Shown here: positions 7,749 through 15,503 of the stretch, piece after piece
Layout of the letters: each line of letters starts with the position of its first letter
Numbering within the stretch: the stretch's first letter is position 1
Origin: Paractinoplanes atraurantiacus
GTDB lineage: Bacteria > Actinomycetota > Actinomycetes > Mycobacteriales > Micromonosporaceae
Length of the DNA: 64,000 nucleotides
Assembly (NCBI RefSeq): GCF_900215205.1
Contig: NZ_OBDY01000040.1
Span: forward strand, 18,821 to 82,820
Direction: 5' to 3'
The notes under the pieces: model-generated
What the model was told of the DNA's origin: nothing
The model's input: only the letters and a program-made list of their open reading frames with translations
The model's database searches: none
Translations under genes and position numbers: made by a program

Positions 7749-8495
7749 GGCGACGGCATCACGTACGTCAGCAGAACCGTCGTGCCGCCGGGCCCGGTGG
7801 TGATCTCGACACGCTCGCAGACCTGCCGGGCCAGCCACAGGCCGGCGGAGCCGATCCGCCCGGGCCTCGGGCGAGGGCTCTGCGTCCGGTGCCGTCGCGG
7901 GATTCCGGGGCCCCGATCGGCGATCCGGATCATCAACCGGTCGTCCCGGCGCTCGACGGTGATGACTCCCCGCCCGCCGCCGTGGAACACCGCGTTGGCC
8001 ATGATCTCGGTCGCGGCGAGCAGCAGCTTGTACCGGTCGAACCCGGTCAGGCCGCAACTCGTGGCACGTCAGGAGCCGGTCCCGGATCGCCCGGATGCTC
8101 TGCCGGTCGAACGGCTCGTCGAGGATGGGAACGGCGGCGCCGGACGGCACGCCGGTCTCCGCCTCGCCGGGGCCATCGGGCGGTTCCACGCCGAAGAACC
8201 GGGCCAGCCCGGCGATCTCGAGGTGCCGGAAGACCTCCTGGCGCGCCCCTCGCACGTGGAACTCGGCGCGGGACCGGGTGGCCAGCCGGCGCAGAAGGAT
8301 CAGCAGCGCGATCCCGGACGAGTCCAGCGCCGTGACCTCGGCCAGGTCGACATCGACCCGGGTGCTGTGCTCGGCCTTGATGGCCCGCTCCGCCTGCGCC
8401 AGCACCTCGTCGTGCCGGACCATGACGACCGCTCCGGCCAGCACGACACGCACCGTGCCGCCCCGAACGACGTCGATCCGCGCCGGACCGTCCAT
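7745..8495 (-). pseudogene. STAS - HATPase fusion (anti-sigma kinase type) with frameshift
   Basis: First gene of the signalling operon. From ATG 8495 a STAS domain is read (DVDLAEVTALDSSGIALL, with the phosphorylatable serine pair). Around 8030-8050 the frame must slip by +1 to enter a HATPase_c domain of anti-sigma kinases: E-I-M-A-N (N box), IRIADRGPGIP (G1) and GSAGLWLARQ (G2). The HATPase part has no start codon of its own that would keep the N-box glutamate, so the two were probably one protein. Either the gene is broken or one base is wrong in the assembly. AGGAGG upstream supports ATG 8495. Confidence 0.7.
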
Positions 8496-8579
8496 GCCGG
8501 TTGCCTCCTCCCAGCGCTCCTGTGACCCACGGTCGCGCCGCAACAGGCCCCGGCGAGGGACAAAAAGTGCGACGACGGG

Positions 8580-9176
8580 GTGGCGCGAGCGGGCAAGATC
8601 GACGATCATCCGTCGGTGCTTCGGAGAACCGCTTCCCTTCTTGCCGCCGTCGTGCTTCTGATCGCGGGGCCGGGCGCCTCACCGGCGCGGGCCGACATCG
8701 CCGTCCTCCAAACCGTGCCGGTCGCCGGGTCGACGCTCACGGCGCCGATCACCGAGGTGCGGCTCAGCTTCACCCGGGCCGTGCACGCGAACTACAGCAG
8801 CGTCGAGGTGACCGGCCCGGACGGGGCCGACTACGCCTCGGGCGACCTCGACGTCTTCATGGACCTCAACATCGTGCAGCCGGTGCGGCATCTGGCGCCC
8901 GGCACCTACCGGGTGTCGTGGAGCGCGGGCGTCGCCGCGCCCGGCGAGGCGCAGGGACAATTCGACTTCACGGTGCCGGAGGCGGCGCTGATGGCCGTCG
9001 ACGACAAGCCCGCCGCGGTCGCCTACGACAACCCGAACAGCGGGCCGGGCGTCTGGTTGGTGCTCGGTGGGCTGGCCGGCCTGGTCGTCGTGCTGTGGGT
9101 GGTGCTGATCGTCCGCCGGTCCAAGCGCGAGCTGGCGCCACCGCCCTACCGCGGCGACCGCGGGATGGACTTCTGA
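8580..9176 (+). CDS. CopC-domain copper-resistance-like protein
   Basis: 198 residues: signal peptide (hydrophobic core about residues 14-38, ending SPARA), a CopC beta-sandwich (VPVAGSTLTAPITEVRLSFTRAV, then LAPGTYRVSWS), and a C-terminal membrane helix (about 161-180) followed by basic residues. CopC binds copper outside the membrane. The mature N-terminus is D-I-A rather than the usual H-A, so the copper-ligating N-terminal His is missing. GTG 8580 has no good ribosome-binding site; GTG 8616 is an alternative. No CopD gene is adjacent. Confidence 0.7.
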   Translation: MARAGKIDDHPSVLRRTASLLAAVVLLIAGPGASPARADIAVLQTVPVAGSTLTAPITEVRLSFTRAVHANYSSVEVTGPDGADYASGDLDVFMDLNIVQPVRHLAPGTYRVSWSAGVAAPGEAQGQFDFTVPEAALMAVDDKPAAVAYDNPNSGPGVWLVLGGLAGLVVVLWVVLIVRRSKRELAPPPYRGDRGMDF

Positions 9177-9295
9177 CATGCGCGGCGATGAGGTTCCCAG
9201 CACGGCGCTGATGGAAAGCGTGCTGGCCCGGGCCGCTCGAGTGCTGATCGGCTGGCCCGCCTGCTGGCCGTCGTGGACGGCGGAACCGGAGATCG

Positions 9296-9904
9296 TTGCC
9301 TGTGCCGGGGGTGGCCGACGATCGTCGTCTCGGGAACTGCGACGCGGAATTGGCCGACGGCCCGGGGCTGACCGAGTGGCTGGCCGGACGGGGATTGACC
9401 GGGTCGCATGAGGCCCAGCAGAGCTTGGCGCGACAGGACGCCGAGGAGGAGGCACGCCGCGTCCAGTGGGTGGCGGCCGCACCGCCACCACTCACCGAGG
9501 CCGCCGAAAGGGCGTCGCGCCGCGAGGACGACGCGGAGGAAGCGCTCGCCGGTCTGGTGGCCCGGCAATACCCCGATCCGGTTCAGCGCATTCGGACGCT
9601 GGTGGGCTGGGCCGGCGTCCCGCCACGGCACAGCACCTCGATGGGTGGCACGCCGTGGTACGAACTGGCACCGCGGCGCCTCCTGCTGACTGAACCGAAG
9701 GAGACGATCTTCGAAGCGCTGACGTCGGCCCCGTTGAGCGCGAGCCAGCTCGACGGTGCCGCGGAACTGTTCACCTGCCTCGAATGGAAGGGCGCCGGCA
9801 TTCCCGAGTCGCTGAGGGCGGCGCTGGTCGAGTATGTGACGGCGACCGGGACCGATCCGATGACGTTTCGGATGGACCAGGGATATGGGACGGCCGCGCC
9901 CTAG
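9296..9904 (+). CDS. Hypothetical protein, possibly 5'-frameshifted
   Basis: 202 residues read from TTG 9296, acidic and Ala/Arg-rich, with a probable long helix (EEEARRVQW) and no signal peptide or recognisable domain. A natural-looking N-terminus (MRGDEVPSTALMESVLARA) begins at ATG 9178, two bases after the copC stop, and another plausible stretch (LARLLAVVDGGTGD) lies in the third frame at about 9250-9294. Joining them needs two single-base shifts, so the gene may really begin at 9178. Function unknown. Confidence 0.55.
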   Translation: MPVPGVADDRRLGNCDAELADGPGLTEWLAGRGLTGSHEAQQSLARQDAEEEARRVQWVAAAPPPLTEAAERASRREDDAEEALAGLVARQYPDPVQRIRTLVGWAGVPPRHSTSMGGTPWYELAPRRLLLTEPKETIFEALTSAPLSASQLDGAAELFTCLEWKGAGIPESLRAALVEYVTATGTDPMTFRMDQGYGTAAP

Positions 9905-9919
9905 CTGGGCGCGGCCGTC
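9889..9919. terminator. Hairpin terminator between convergent genes
   Basis: Perfect inverted repeat with 13-base arms (GACGGCCGCGCCC) and a 5-base loop TAGCT that contains the stop codon of the upstream gene. It lies between convergent genes and can serve both strands. No T tract, as is usual in high-GC actinomycetes. Confidence 0.75.
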
Positions 9920-9925
9920 GGGGTG

Positions 9926-10057
9926 TTACTCGAAGAGCTTGGCGGCGGTGATCAGGGTCTGGATGATGCCGTAGCCCAGCAGGACCGTCACCAGGAGCCA
10001 GGACAGGACCAGGCGGACGGTGCTGGTCGTGGTGGTGGGGGTGTCCTCGGTGGTCAT
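9926..10057 (-). CDS. MFS transporter small subunit
   Basis: A 43-residue protein with a Thr-rich N-terminus and one hydrophobic helix (VRLVLSWLLVTVLLGYGIIQT), ending TAAKLFE. Its ATG overlaps the stop of the OFA-type transporter by four bases (ATGA). Tiny single-helix proteins in this position next to oxalate/formate-antiporter-type MFS genes are a known annotation class (MFS transporter small subunit). The role is not established; an accessory helix for the carrier is the likely guess. Confidence 0.75.
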   Translation of the reverse strand: MTTEDTPTTTTSTVRLVLSWLLVTVLLGYGIIQTLITAAKLFE

Positions 10058-11448
10058 GCGGCGGCCTCCTTCGCGGCGGGGGTCGTGGGCTCGTGGTAGG
10101 CCGACGGGACCGGGCGGATCAGCAGGTTGGCTACGAAGCCGACGGCCAGGACGCCGACCATCGTGAGCAACGCCGGCTGGTAGGCCGACGACGTCAAGGT
10201 GCCGGGCTTGCCCTGCTGGTCCAGGAAGCCGTTGACGATCAGCGGACCGGCCACGCCGGCGGCGGACCATGCCGTCAGGAGGCGGCCGTGGATGGCGCCC
10301 ACCTGGTACGTGCCGAAGAGGTCACGCAAATACGCGGGCACTGTGGCGAAGCCACCGCCGTAGAAGGAGATGATCAGACCGGCCATGAGGACGAACAAGG
10401 CCGTCGCCACGTCGCCGACCAGGGCCAGCAGCAGGTAGAGAGCCATGCCCACGCCCAGGTACACCATGTAGATGGGCTTGCGGCCGATCAGGTCGGAGGT
10501 CGACGACCAGGCGAAGCGGCCGGCCATGTTGAACAGGGACAGTACGCCCACGAAACCGCCGGCCGCGGCCACGCTGACGGTGGAGACGCCGTCGGAGCGG
10601 AAGAAGTCCTGGATCATCGGGCTGGCCTGCTCCAGGATGCCGATCCCGGCCGTCACGTTGCAGAACAGAACGACCCACAAGAGCCAGAACGCTTTTGTCC
10701 GGATGGCGTTCGCGGCCGAGACATTCGCGGTCGTGACCAGTCGCTTCTCCCGGACCGAGGACGGATCCCAGCCGGCCGGCCGCCAGCCCTCGGCGGGAAC
10801 GCGGATGTTGGCCACGCCGAACATCATGATCAGGAAGTAGCCGATGCCGAGGGTCAGGAACAGGAGCACCAGAGCGTGACCCGACGCCACTGAGGTGGCC
10901 ACGTTCGGGTCGTAGTCCGAGTCGTACAGGGAAAGCAGTTGTCTTGAAGCGGGACTGGCGATCAGAGCGCCACCACCGAAGCCCATGATGGCCAGGCCGG
11001 TGGCGAGGCCGGGACGGTCCGGGAACCACTTGATCAGCGTGGAGACCGGGGAGATGTAGCCGATGCCGAGGCCGATGCCGCCGAGGACGCCGTAGCCGGC
11101 GTAGACCAGCCACAGCTGCTCGGTGGCGATGCCGAGGGCGCTGACCAGGAAGCCGGACGCCCAGAAGCAGGCGGAGACGAACATGGCCTTGCGGGGGCCG
11201 TTCGCCTCGACCCAGGTGCCGCCGACGGCCGCGGACAGGCCCAGCATGACGATGGCGATGCTGAAGATGATGCCGATAGCGGTCTGGCTGGCGTCGAAGT
11301 GCGCGATGAACGAGTTTTTGTAGACGCTGGTCGCATAGACCTGGCCGATGCACAGATGCACGGAGAGCGCGGCCGGCGGGATCAACCACCGGCTGTACCC
11401 GGCCGGCGCCACGGTGTGCTGGCGGTCGAGCGCGGTGAGCAGGGACAA
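10054..11448 (-). CDS. OFA-family MFS transporter (oxalate/formate antiporter type)
   Basis: About 464 residues with twelve hydrophobic segments. Features of the oxalate:formate antiporter branch include the GGIGLGIGYISPVSTLIKWF segment in TM4-5 and NMAGRFAWSSTSDLIGRK in the middle loop. It should exchange small carboxylates across the membrane. The frame opens at TTG 11511, but TTG 11448 has GGAGG exactly 8 bases upstream and is preferred. It is co-transcribed with the small subunit, and its 5' side faces the leaderless operon at 11648. Confidence 0.82.
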   Translation of the reverse strand: MSLLTALDRQHTVAPAGYSRWLIPPAALSVHLCIGQVYATSVYKNSFIAHFDASQTAIGIIFSIAIVMLGLSAAVGGTWVEANGPRKAMFVSACFWASGFLVSALGIATEQLWLVYAGYGVLGGIGLGIGYISPVSTLIKWFPDRPGLATGLAIMGFGGGALIASPASRQLLSLYDSDYDPNVATSVASGHALVLLFLTLGIGYFLIMMFGVANIRVPAEGWRPAGWDPSSVREKRLVTTANVSAANAIRTKAFWLLWVVLFCNVTAGIGILEQASPMIQDFFRSDGVSTVSVAAAGGFVGVLSLFNMAGRFAWSSTSDLIGRKPIYMVYLGVGMALYLLLALVGDVATALFVLMAGLIISFYGGGFATVPAYLRDLFGTYQVGAIHGRLLTAWSAAGVAGPLIVNGFLDQQGKPGTLTSSAYQPALLTMVGVLAVGFVANLLIRPVPSAYHEPTTPAAKEAAA

Positions 11449-11601
11449 CGGTACCGCCTCCAACCCTTGGGGGATGGCATCGATCCTCACCTCAATCGTT
11501 TGCGGCGGCAACTCGGGACGAGATCAAATCTCGTTGATACGGTCGCGCCCCGTGTCCGCCCTGATCGCCGAGTGCAGCTGAGAGGACGCTGAGGGAGGCG
11601 T

Positions 11602-11641
11602 GTCAAAGATCTTTGACTTGGTGTCGTGGATCTTTTACATT
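11602..11641 (+). promoter_or_regulatory. Leaderless promoter overlapped by palindromic operator
   Basis: A -35 TTGACT (11613-11618), 17-base spacer and -10 TACATT (11636-11641) place the transcription start about 7 bases on, at the A of ATG 11648, so the mRNA is probably leaderless. The perfect 16-base palindrome GTCAAAGATCTTTGAC (11602-11617) overlaps the -35, an ideal repressor site. The XRE regulator encoded second in the operon is the obvious candidate to bind it (inference). Confidence 0.7.
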
Positions 11642-11647
11642 CGATGC

Positions 11648-12037
11648 ATGCCTCTCGAGGAGAAACGGGCCTGGAGCCTCGCTGTGACGAGCGTTCTGGG
11701 CTATGTGATCTATCTGCTGCTGCTCGCGGCCGACGTCGGCTACGTGAAGGCCGCTCTGTGGACCGTTGGCGGGGGCATCGTTGCCAACATCGTCATCGGG
11801 ATGTTCTTCGGCAAGGACCGGCAGACCGATCAGCGTGACCGGGAGATCGGGCGTTTCGGCGACCACATCGGACAGTCGCTGGTCGTGGCCGGGGCGGTGG
11901 CGGCGATGCTGCTCGCGTTCGCCGAGGTGCGGCATTTCTGGATCGCCAACGTCATCTACCTGTCGTTCGTCCTGTCGGCCGTGCTCGGGTCGACCGCCCG
12001 GATCTTCGCCTACCGCCGCGGGTTCCACCCGTGGTGA
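11648..12037 (+). CDS. Small integral membrane protein of XRE-regulated operon
   Basis: 129 residues with four hydrophobic segments (about 9-30, 36-54, 75-93 and 97-115) and a charged loop GKDRQTDQRDREIGRFGDH between the second and third. ATG 11648 is chosen because it sits exactly at the predicted transcription start; the longer frame from 11600 would run through the promoter. Its stop overlaps the GTG of the XRE gene by four bases. Membrane-protein/XRE pairs of this size are common in actinomycetes and Firmicutes; the molecular role is not known to me. Confidence 0.75.
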   Translation: MPLEEKRAWSLAVTSVLGYVIYLLLLAADVGYVKAALWTVGGGIVANIVIGMFFGKDRQTDQRDREIGRFGDHIGQSLVVAGAVAAMLLAFAEVRHFWIANVIYLSFVLSAVLGSTARIFAYRRGFHPW

Positions 12038-12258
12038 AACCGACCCGCATCACCAACGCGATCCGGTCTCTGCGCTTCAGCCACGGCGAGATGACGCAAG
12101 CTCAGCTCGCCGACCGGATCGGTGTCACCCGGCAGACCGTCATCGCCATCGAGCAGGGGCGCTACTCGCCCTCCCTGGAAGTGGCCTTTCAGATCGCCCG
12201 CGTGTTCGGCGTGGGCCTCGACGACGTGTTCCAGTACCCGGAAGGTGAGCAGACATGA
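12034..12258 (+). CDS. XRE-family HTH regulator, short (YozG-like)
   Basis: 74 residues, almost entirely one Cro/C1-type helix-turn-helix: MTQAQLADRIGVTRQTVIAIE with GRYSPSLEVAFQIARVFGV following. This is the minimal single-domain class. GTG 12034 overlaps the upstream stop (GTGA), and the stop overlaps the next ATG (ATGA), so all three genes are translationally coupled. It probably autoregulates through the palindrome at 11602-11617. Confidence 0.85.
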   Translation: MKPTRITNAIRSLRFSHGEMTQAQLADRIGVTRQTVIAIEQGRYSPSLEVAFQIARVFGVGLDDVFQYPEGEQT

Positions 12259-13184
12259 AAGCGGTTGTCCAGGACACGTACGGAAACGCCGATGTGCTCC
12301 GCCTGGAGGAGGTCGCCAAGCCGGAGCCCGGGCCCAAGCAGGTGCTGGTCGAGGTCCGCGCGGCCGGTGTCGACCGTGGCGCCTGGCATGCCATGACCGG
12401 CCTGCCGCTGGTGGCACGGCTCGGTTTCGGGCTCGGCAAGCCGCGCCACCGCACGATCGGCATGGATCTGGCCGGCCGGGTCGCCGCGGTCGGCGCCGAG
12501 GTCACCGAATTCAAGGTCGGCGACGAGGTGTACGGGTCGGGAAGCTCCGCCTGGGCCGAATACGCCAAAGCCAAGCCCGCCAAGCTTTTCCGCAAACCGG
12601 CCCACCTGAGCTTCGAACAGGCCGCCTGCATGCCCACCTCGGGGGCCACCGCACGCCTCGTACTGGCCAAGGGCCGGGGTGAGGTCCTGGTCCTCGGCGC
12701 CGGCGGCGGGGTCGGCGCGTTCACGGTGATGCTGGCCAAGTTGCGCGGTGACCGGGTCACCGCCGCCACCAGCCCCGGCAAGATCGAGGCGGTCGAACGG
12801 TTCGGGGCCGACACCGTCATCGACTACACCACGACGCCGTTGGCAGGCCGCTACGACCTGATCGTCGAGTGTGGTGGCAACCGCCCGCTGGGTGAGCTGC
12901 GCAAGCTGCTCAAGCCGCGCGGCGTCCTGGCCATCGCCGGCGGCGAGGACGGCGGCCGTTTCCTCGGCGGCCTGGAGCGCAGCCTTCAGCTCCTCGCCGT
13001 CTCCCCCTTCACCAAGCAGACGCTGCGCGCCCCCCTCGCGCTGACCCGGCGGGCCGACCTCGAAGCCCTCACCGCGCTCACCGACCCGCCCCTGGAACGT
13101 TCCTACCCGCTCGGCGAGGCGCCCACGGCGATGCGGCGGCTGGCCGAGGGGCGGGTGACGGGCAAACTCGTCCTGACGACATGA
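12255..13184 (+). CDS. NAD(P)-dependent quinone oxidoreductase / alcohol dehydrogenase
   Basis: 309-residue medium-chain reductase beginning MKAVVQDTYGNADVL, with the substrate-domain motif TIGMDLAGRVAAVGAEV and the cofactor motif VLVLGAGGGVGAFTVML in the Rossmann half. No zinc-ligand cysteines are seen, so it is of the quinone-oxidoreductase type. It is the third gene of the membrane-protein/XRE operon, coupled by ATGA. The context suggests stress- or xenobiotic-induced expression, but the substrate is unknown. Confidence 0.85.
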   Translation: MKAVVQDTYGNADVLRLEEVAKPEPGPKQVLVEVRAAGVDRGAWHAMTGLPLVARLGFGLGKPRHRTIGMDLAGRVAAVGAEVTEFKVGDEVYGSGSSAWAEYAKAKPAKLFRKPAHLSFEQAACMPTSGATARLVLAKGRGEVLVLGAGGGVGAFTVMLAKLRGDRVTAATSPGKIEAVERFGADTVIDYTTTPLAGRYDLIVECGGNRPLGELRKLLKPRGVLAIAGGEDGGRFLGGLERSLQLLAVSPFTKQTLRAPLALTRRADLEALTALTDPPLERSYPLGEAPTAMRRLAEGRVTGKLVLTT

Positions 13185-13191
13185 TCGATGG

Positions 13192-14196
13192 ATGTTGACG
13201 CCCACACCCCTGATGGAGCTCGTCACCGGGTTCTGGAGTTTCAAGACATTCGCGGCCGCGGTGGAGCTGGACCTCTTCACGCGGCTCGCGGGCGGGCGCA
13301 CCCTCACCAAGGAACAGATAGGCCTTCCGGAGCGGCCGGCCGACCTGCTGCTGGCCGCCTGCGCCTCGCTCGGCCTGCTCGAACGCGACGGCGACGGCTA
13401 CCGCAACTCGGCCATCGCGGAGGAGTTCCTCGTACGGGGCAAGCCGTACTACTTCGGCGGCCAGGTGACCTACTGCGATCAGCGCACCTACCTGCCGTGG
13501 CACCGGATCGGCGAGGCCCTGCGCACCGACCGGCCGCTCACGTGGGATCCGGCAACCCAGGAGTCCATGTTCGACACCGCGGATCCACAGATGCTGTCGA
13601 CGTTCTGGGACGCCATGTATTCGACGTCGGTGTTCACGGCGCGGGCGCTGAGCGAGACCGTCGACCTGAAGGGGCGCGGGCGGCTGCTCGATGTCGGGGG
13701 CGGCTCCGGCGCGTACGACATCGAACTCTGCCGGACCCACCCGGACCTGAAAGCGACAGTCTTCGATCTGCCCCACGTGTGTGAGATCGCCGCGGCGAAG
13801 GCGGCCGCGGCCGGTCTCAGCGACCGGATCGGGACGGCGCCGGGCGATTTCCTGCAAGACGGTCAACTGCCCGGTGGGTACGACGTCGTGCTGCTCAGCA
13901 TGATCCTGCACGACTGGGACGAGGCAACCAACCGGCGGCTGCTCGCCAAGGTTTTCGCGGCCTTGGAGCCGGGCGGGCTCGTCATCGTCTCGGAGCTGCT
14001 GCTCGACGCCGACCGGGCCGGGCCGGCGCCGGCCGCCCTGATGGGCATGAACATGCTGGTGGAGACGGTCGCCGGCCGCAACTACTCCAATGCGGAGTAC
14101 GAGCGGTGGCTGGCCGATGCCGGCTTCACCGGGGTGCGCACGGTAAGGTTCGACGCGCCCGGCGCCAACGGGGCCGTGCTCGGGGTCAAACCTTAG
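13192..14196 (+). CDS. SAM-dependent O-methyltransferase (acetylserotonin-MT type)
   Basis: 334 residues. The N-terminal helical dimerisation domain (FAAAVELDLFTRLAGG, about 20-60) is followed by the class I methyltransferase core: motif I LLDVGGGSGAYDIEL (about 164), LHDWDE in the catalytic region, and LEPGGLVIVSELLL. This architecture is that of small-molecule O-methyltransferases of secondary metabolism (Methyltransf_2). It starts 7 bases after the oxidoreductase stop and may be read through from that operon. Its end overlaps the convergent hydrolase by 11 bases. Substrate unknown. Confidence 0.85.
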   Translation: MLTPTPLMELVTGFWSFKTFAAAVELDLFTRLAGGRTLTKEQIGLPERPADLLLAACASLGLLERDGDGYRNSAIAEEFLVRGKPYYFGGQVTYCDQRTYLPWHRIGEALRTDRPLTWDPATQESMFDTADPQMLSTFWDAMYSTSVFTARALSETVDLKGRGRLLDVGGGSGAYDIELCRTHPDLKATVFDLPHVCEIAAAKAAAAGLSDRIGTAPGDFLQDGQLPGGYDVVLLSMILHDWDEATNRRLLAKVFAALEPGGLVIVSELLLDADRAGPAPAALMGMNMLVETVAGRNYSNAEYERWLADAGFTGVRTVRFDAPGANGAVLGVKP

Positions 14197-14893
14197 ACAG
14201 CAGCGTCCGTACGACGGCCGGGTCCTCGACATGAGCGTTGTGGCCGAGGCCCGGCAGGTCAGAGGGCTCCACGCCCAGGGCCTTGATCTGCTCGGCGGAC
14301 ACCATGTGGTCGCGTTCGCCGCGGGCCAGGATCACCGGGACCTCCGCAGCCGCCAGCAACGATGTCATCGGCGGGGCACCGACCGCGAAGGCACGCGGGT
14401 CGAAGGTGGTACGCCAGCCGCCCTCGACCTCTTCGACCGCATCCTCGGGCGCCTCCCCAGCAAGGCCAGCCACCCGGAGGTGACGGCGTTCCGCCTCCTC
14501 GCGGGTCGCGAAGACCTGCGCCGGCCGCTGCGCGACGGCAGCCGCCTTGGCCAGTTCTTCGTCCGACCACGACACTTTGATGCCCAGCCCGATGACGGCC
14601 CGCACGCCGGGTTTCCCGGCCAGGTGGAGAGCGACGACCCCGCCGAACGAGTGCCCGAGGATGACCGTCCCTCTCGGATCGATCAGGCCGGCCACCGCCT
14701 CGGCAACCGCGGCGAAAGAGTATTCGGCCAGATGAGCGGACCCGCCGTGGCCGGGCAGATCGGGCGCGATCCACGCTTGGGCGCCGAGCTCGTCCGGCAG
14801 TCCGGTCCACACATCGGCGGTCGCACCGAGCCCATGCAGCAAAAGGACGGCCGGTGACTCGGTGCCACCCGTACGAATGCGGAGCGCTGTCAT
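14186..14893 (-). CDS. Alpha/beta-fold hydrolase
   Basis: 235 residues with the complete pattern of the fold: oxyanion HGLGATADVW, PDLPGHGGSA, nucleophile elbow GHSFGG (Ser82), acid in RGERDHM and base in GLGHNAHVED. No signal peptide, so cytoplasmic. The substrate cannot be told; the family includes esterases, lactonases and C-C hydrolases. Convergent with the O-methyltransferase gene. Confidence 0.85.
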   Translation of the reverse strand: MTALRIRTGGTESPAVLLLHGLGATADVWTGLPDELGAQAWIAPDLPGHGGSAHLAEYSFAAVAEAVAGLIDPRGTVILGHSFGGVVALHLAGKPGVRAVIGLGIKVSWSDEELAKAAAVAQRPAQVFATREEAERRHLRVAGLAGEAPEDAVEEVEGGWRTTFDPRAFAVGAPPMTSLLAAAEVPVILARGERDHMVSAEQIKALGVEPSDLPGLGHNAHVEDPAVVRTLLSKV

Positions 14894-14937
14894 ACGTACA
14901 GCATCTCAGTCTCTCTCCAGCCTCCTTCGATGGGCTC

Positions 14938-15418
14938 ATGATCATGGGAACGAGCTACCAGACGATGCTGGTCGCCGCCGACTTCACGGCGACGCTGGAC
15001 GCTGTACGGCAGGCCGCCGCCTCCGCACTGGTGGTGCCGGTCACCGCGCAACGAACAACGGTCGTCCCGCGGGAGAACGAGGACGGGGTTGCCCGCCGTT
15101 CACGCCCTCGCCGAGAGGCTCAGCGCCATGCTGCACCGGCCGGTGCTGGCGATCGACGTCGTCGATTCTGATTCGTCCAGTACGTCGTGTACCGCAACGG
15201 GGACGCCGTGGGCTCTCCCGGCCTCGACCGGATCGGCGCCGCACTGCGCGGCGAGGTCGATCGGGGCGGCGCCGCGCATCTGACGGCCGAGCGCCAGCAC
15301 TGGGCGATCATCACGAGTCTCGGGGCTGTCACCGGCGTCGCTGGGCGGCGGATATCGGCACCTCGATCGCGCCGCCTTCTCCGACGCGGTCGTCGTGGGA
15401 GGAGTCATCGAGGGCTAG
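14938..15418 (+). pseudogene. Decayed hypothetical gene next to IS scar
   Basis: A coherent N-terminus is read from ATG 14938/14944 (MGTSYQTMLVAADFTATLDAV), then the frame must be changed about three times: LPAVHALAERLSAML at about 15090, VVYRNGDAVGSPGLDRIG at about 15187, and LGGGYRHLDRAAFSDAV at about 15340. Each segment is natural-looking protein, and together they give one roughly 155-residue polypeptide of a small actinomycete family I cannot name. The terminal TAG (15416-15418) is formed from the TA target and first base of the IS630-type relic. Sequencing indels are an alternative to true decay. Confidence 0.6.
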
Positions 15419-15503
15419 ACACCTTTCGGGGCGGGGGTCTGGCTGAGATCCATTGTGAGGCTTGTGGGTGATCGTCACGGTGGGTTGGTGTCAGGTCTTC
15501 TAG

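Noticed and set aside
6513..8609. One 698-residue STAS-phosphatase protein
   Set aside because: The middle ~100 residues are Arg/Pro-rich nonsense lying over a well-formed HATPase in another frame.
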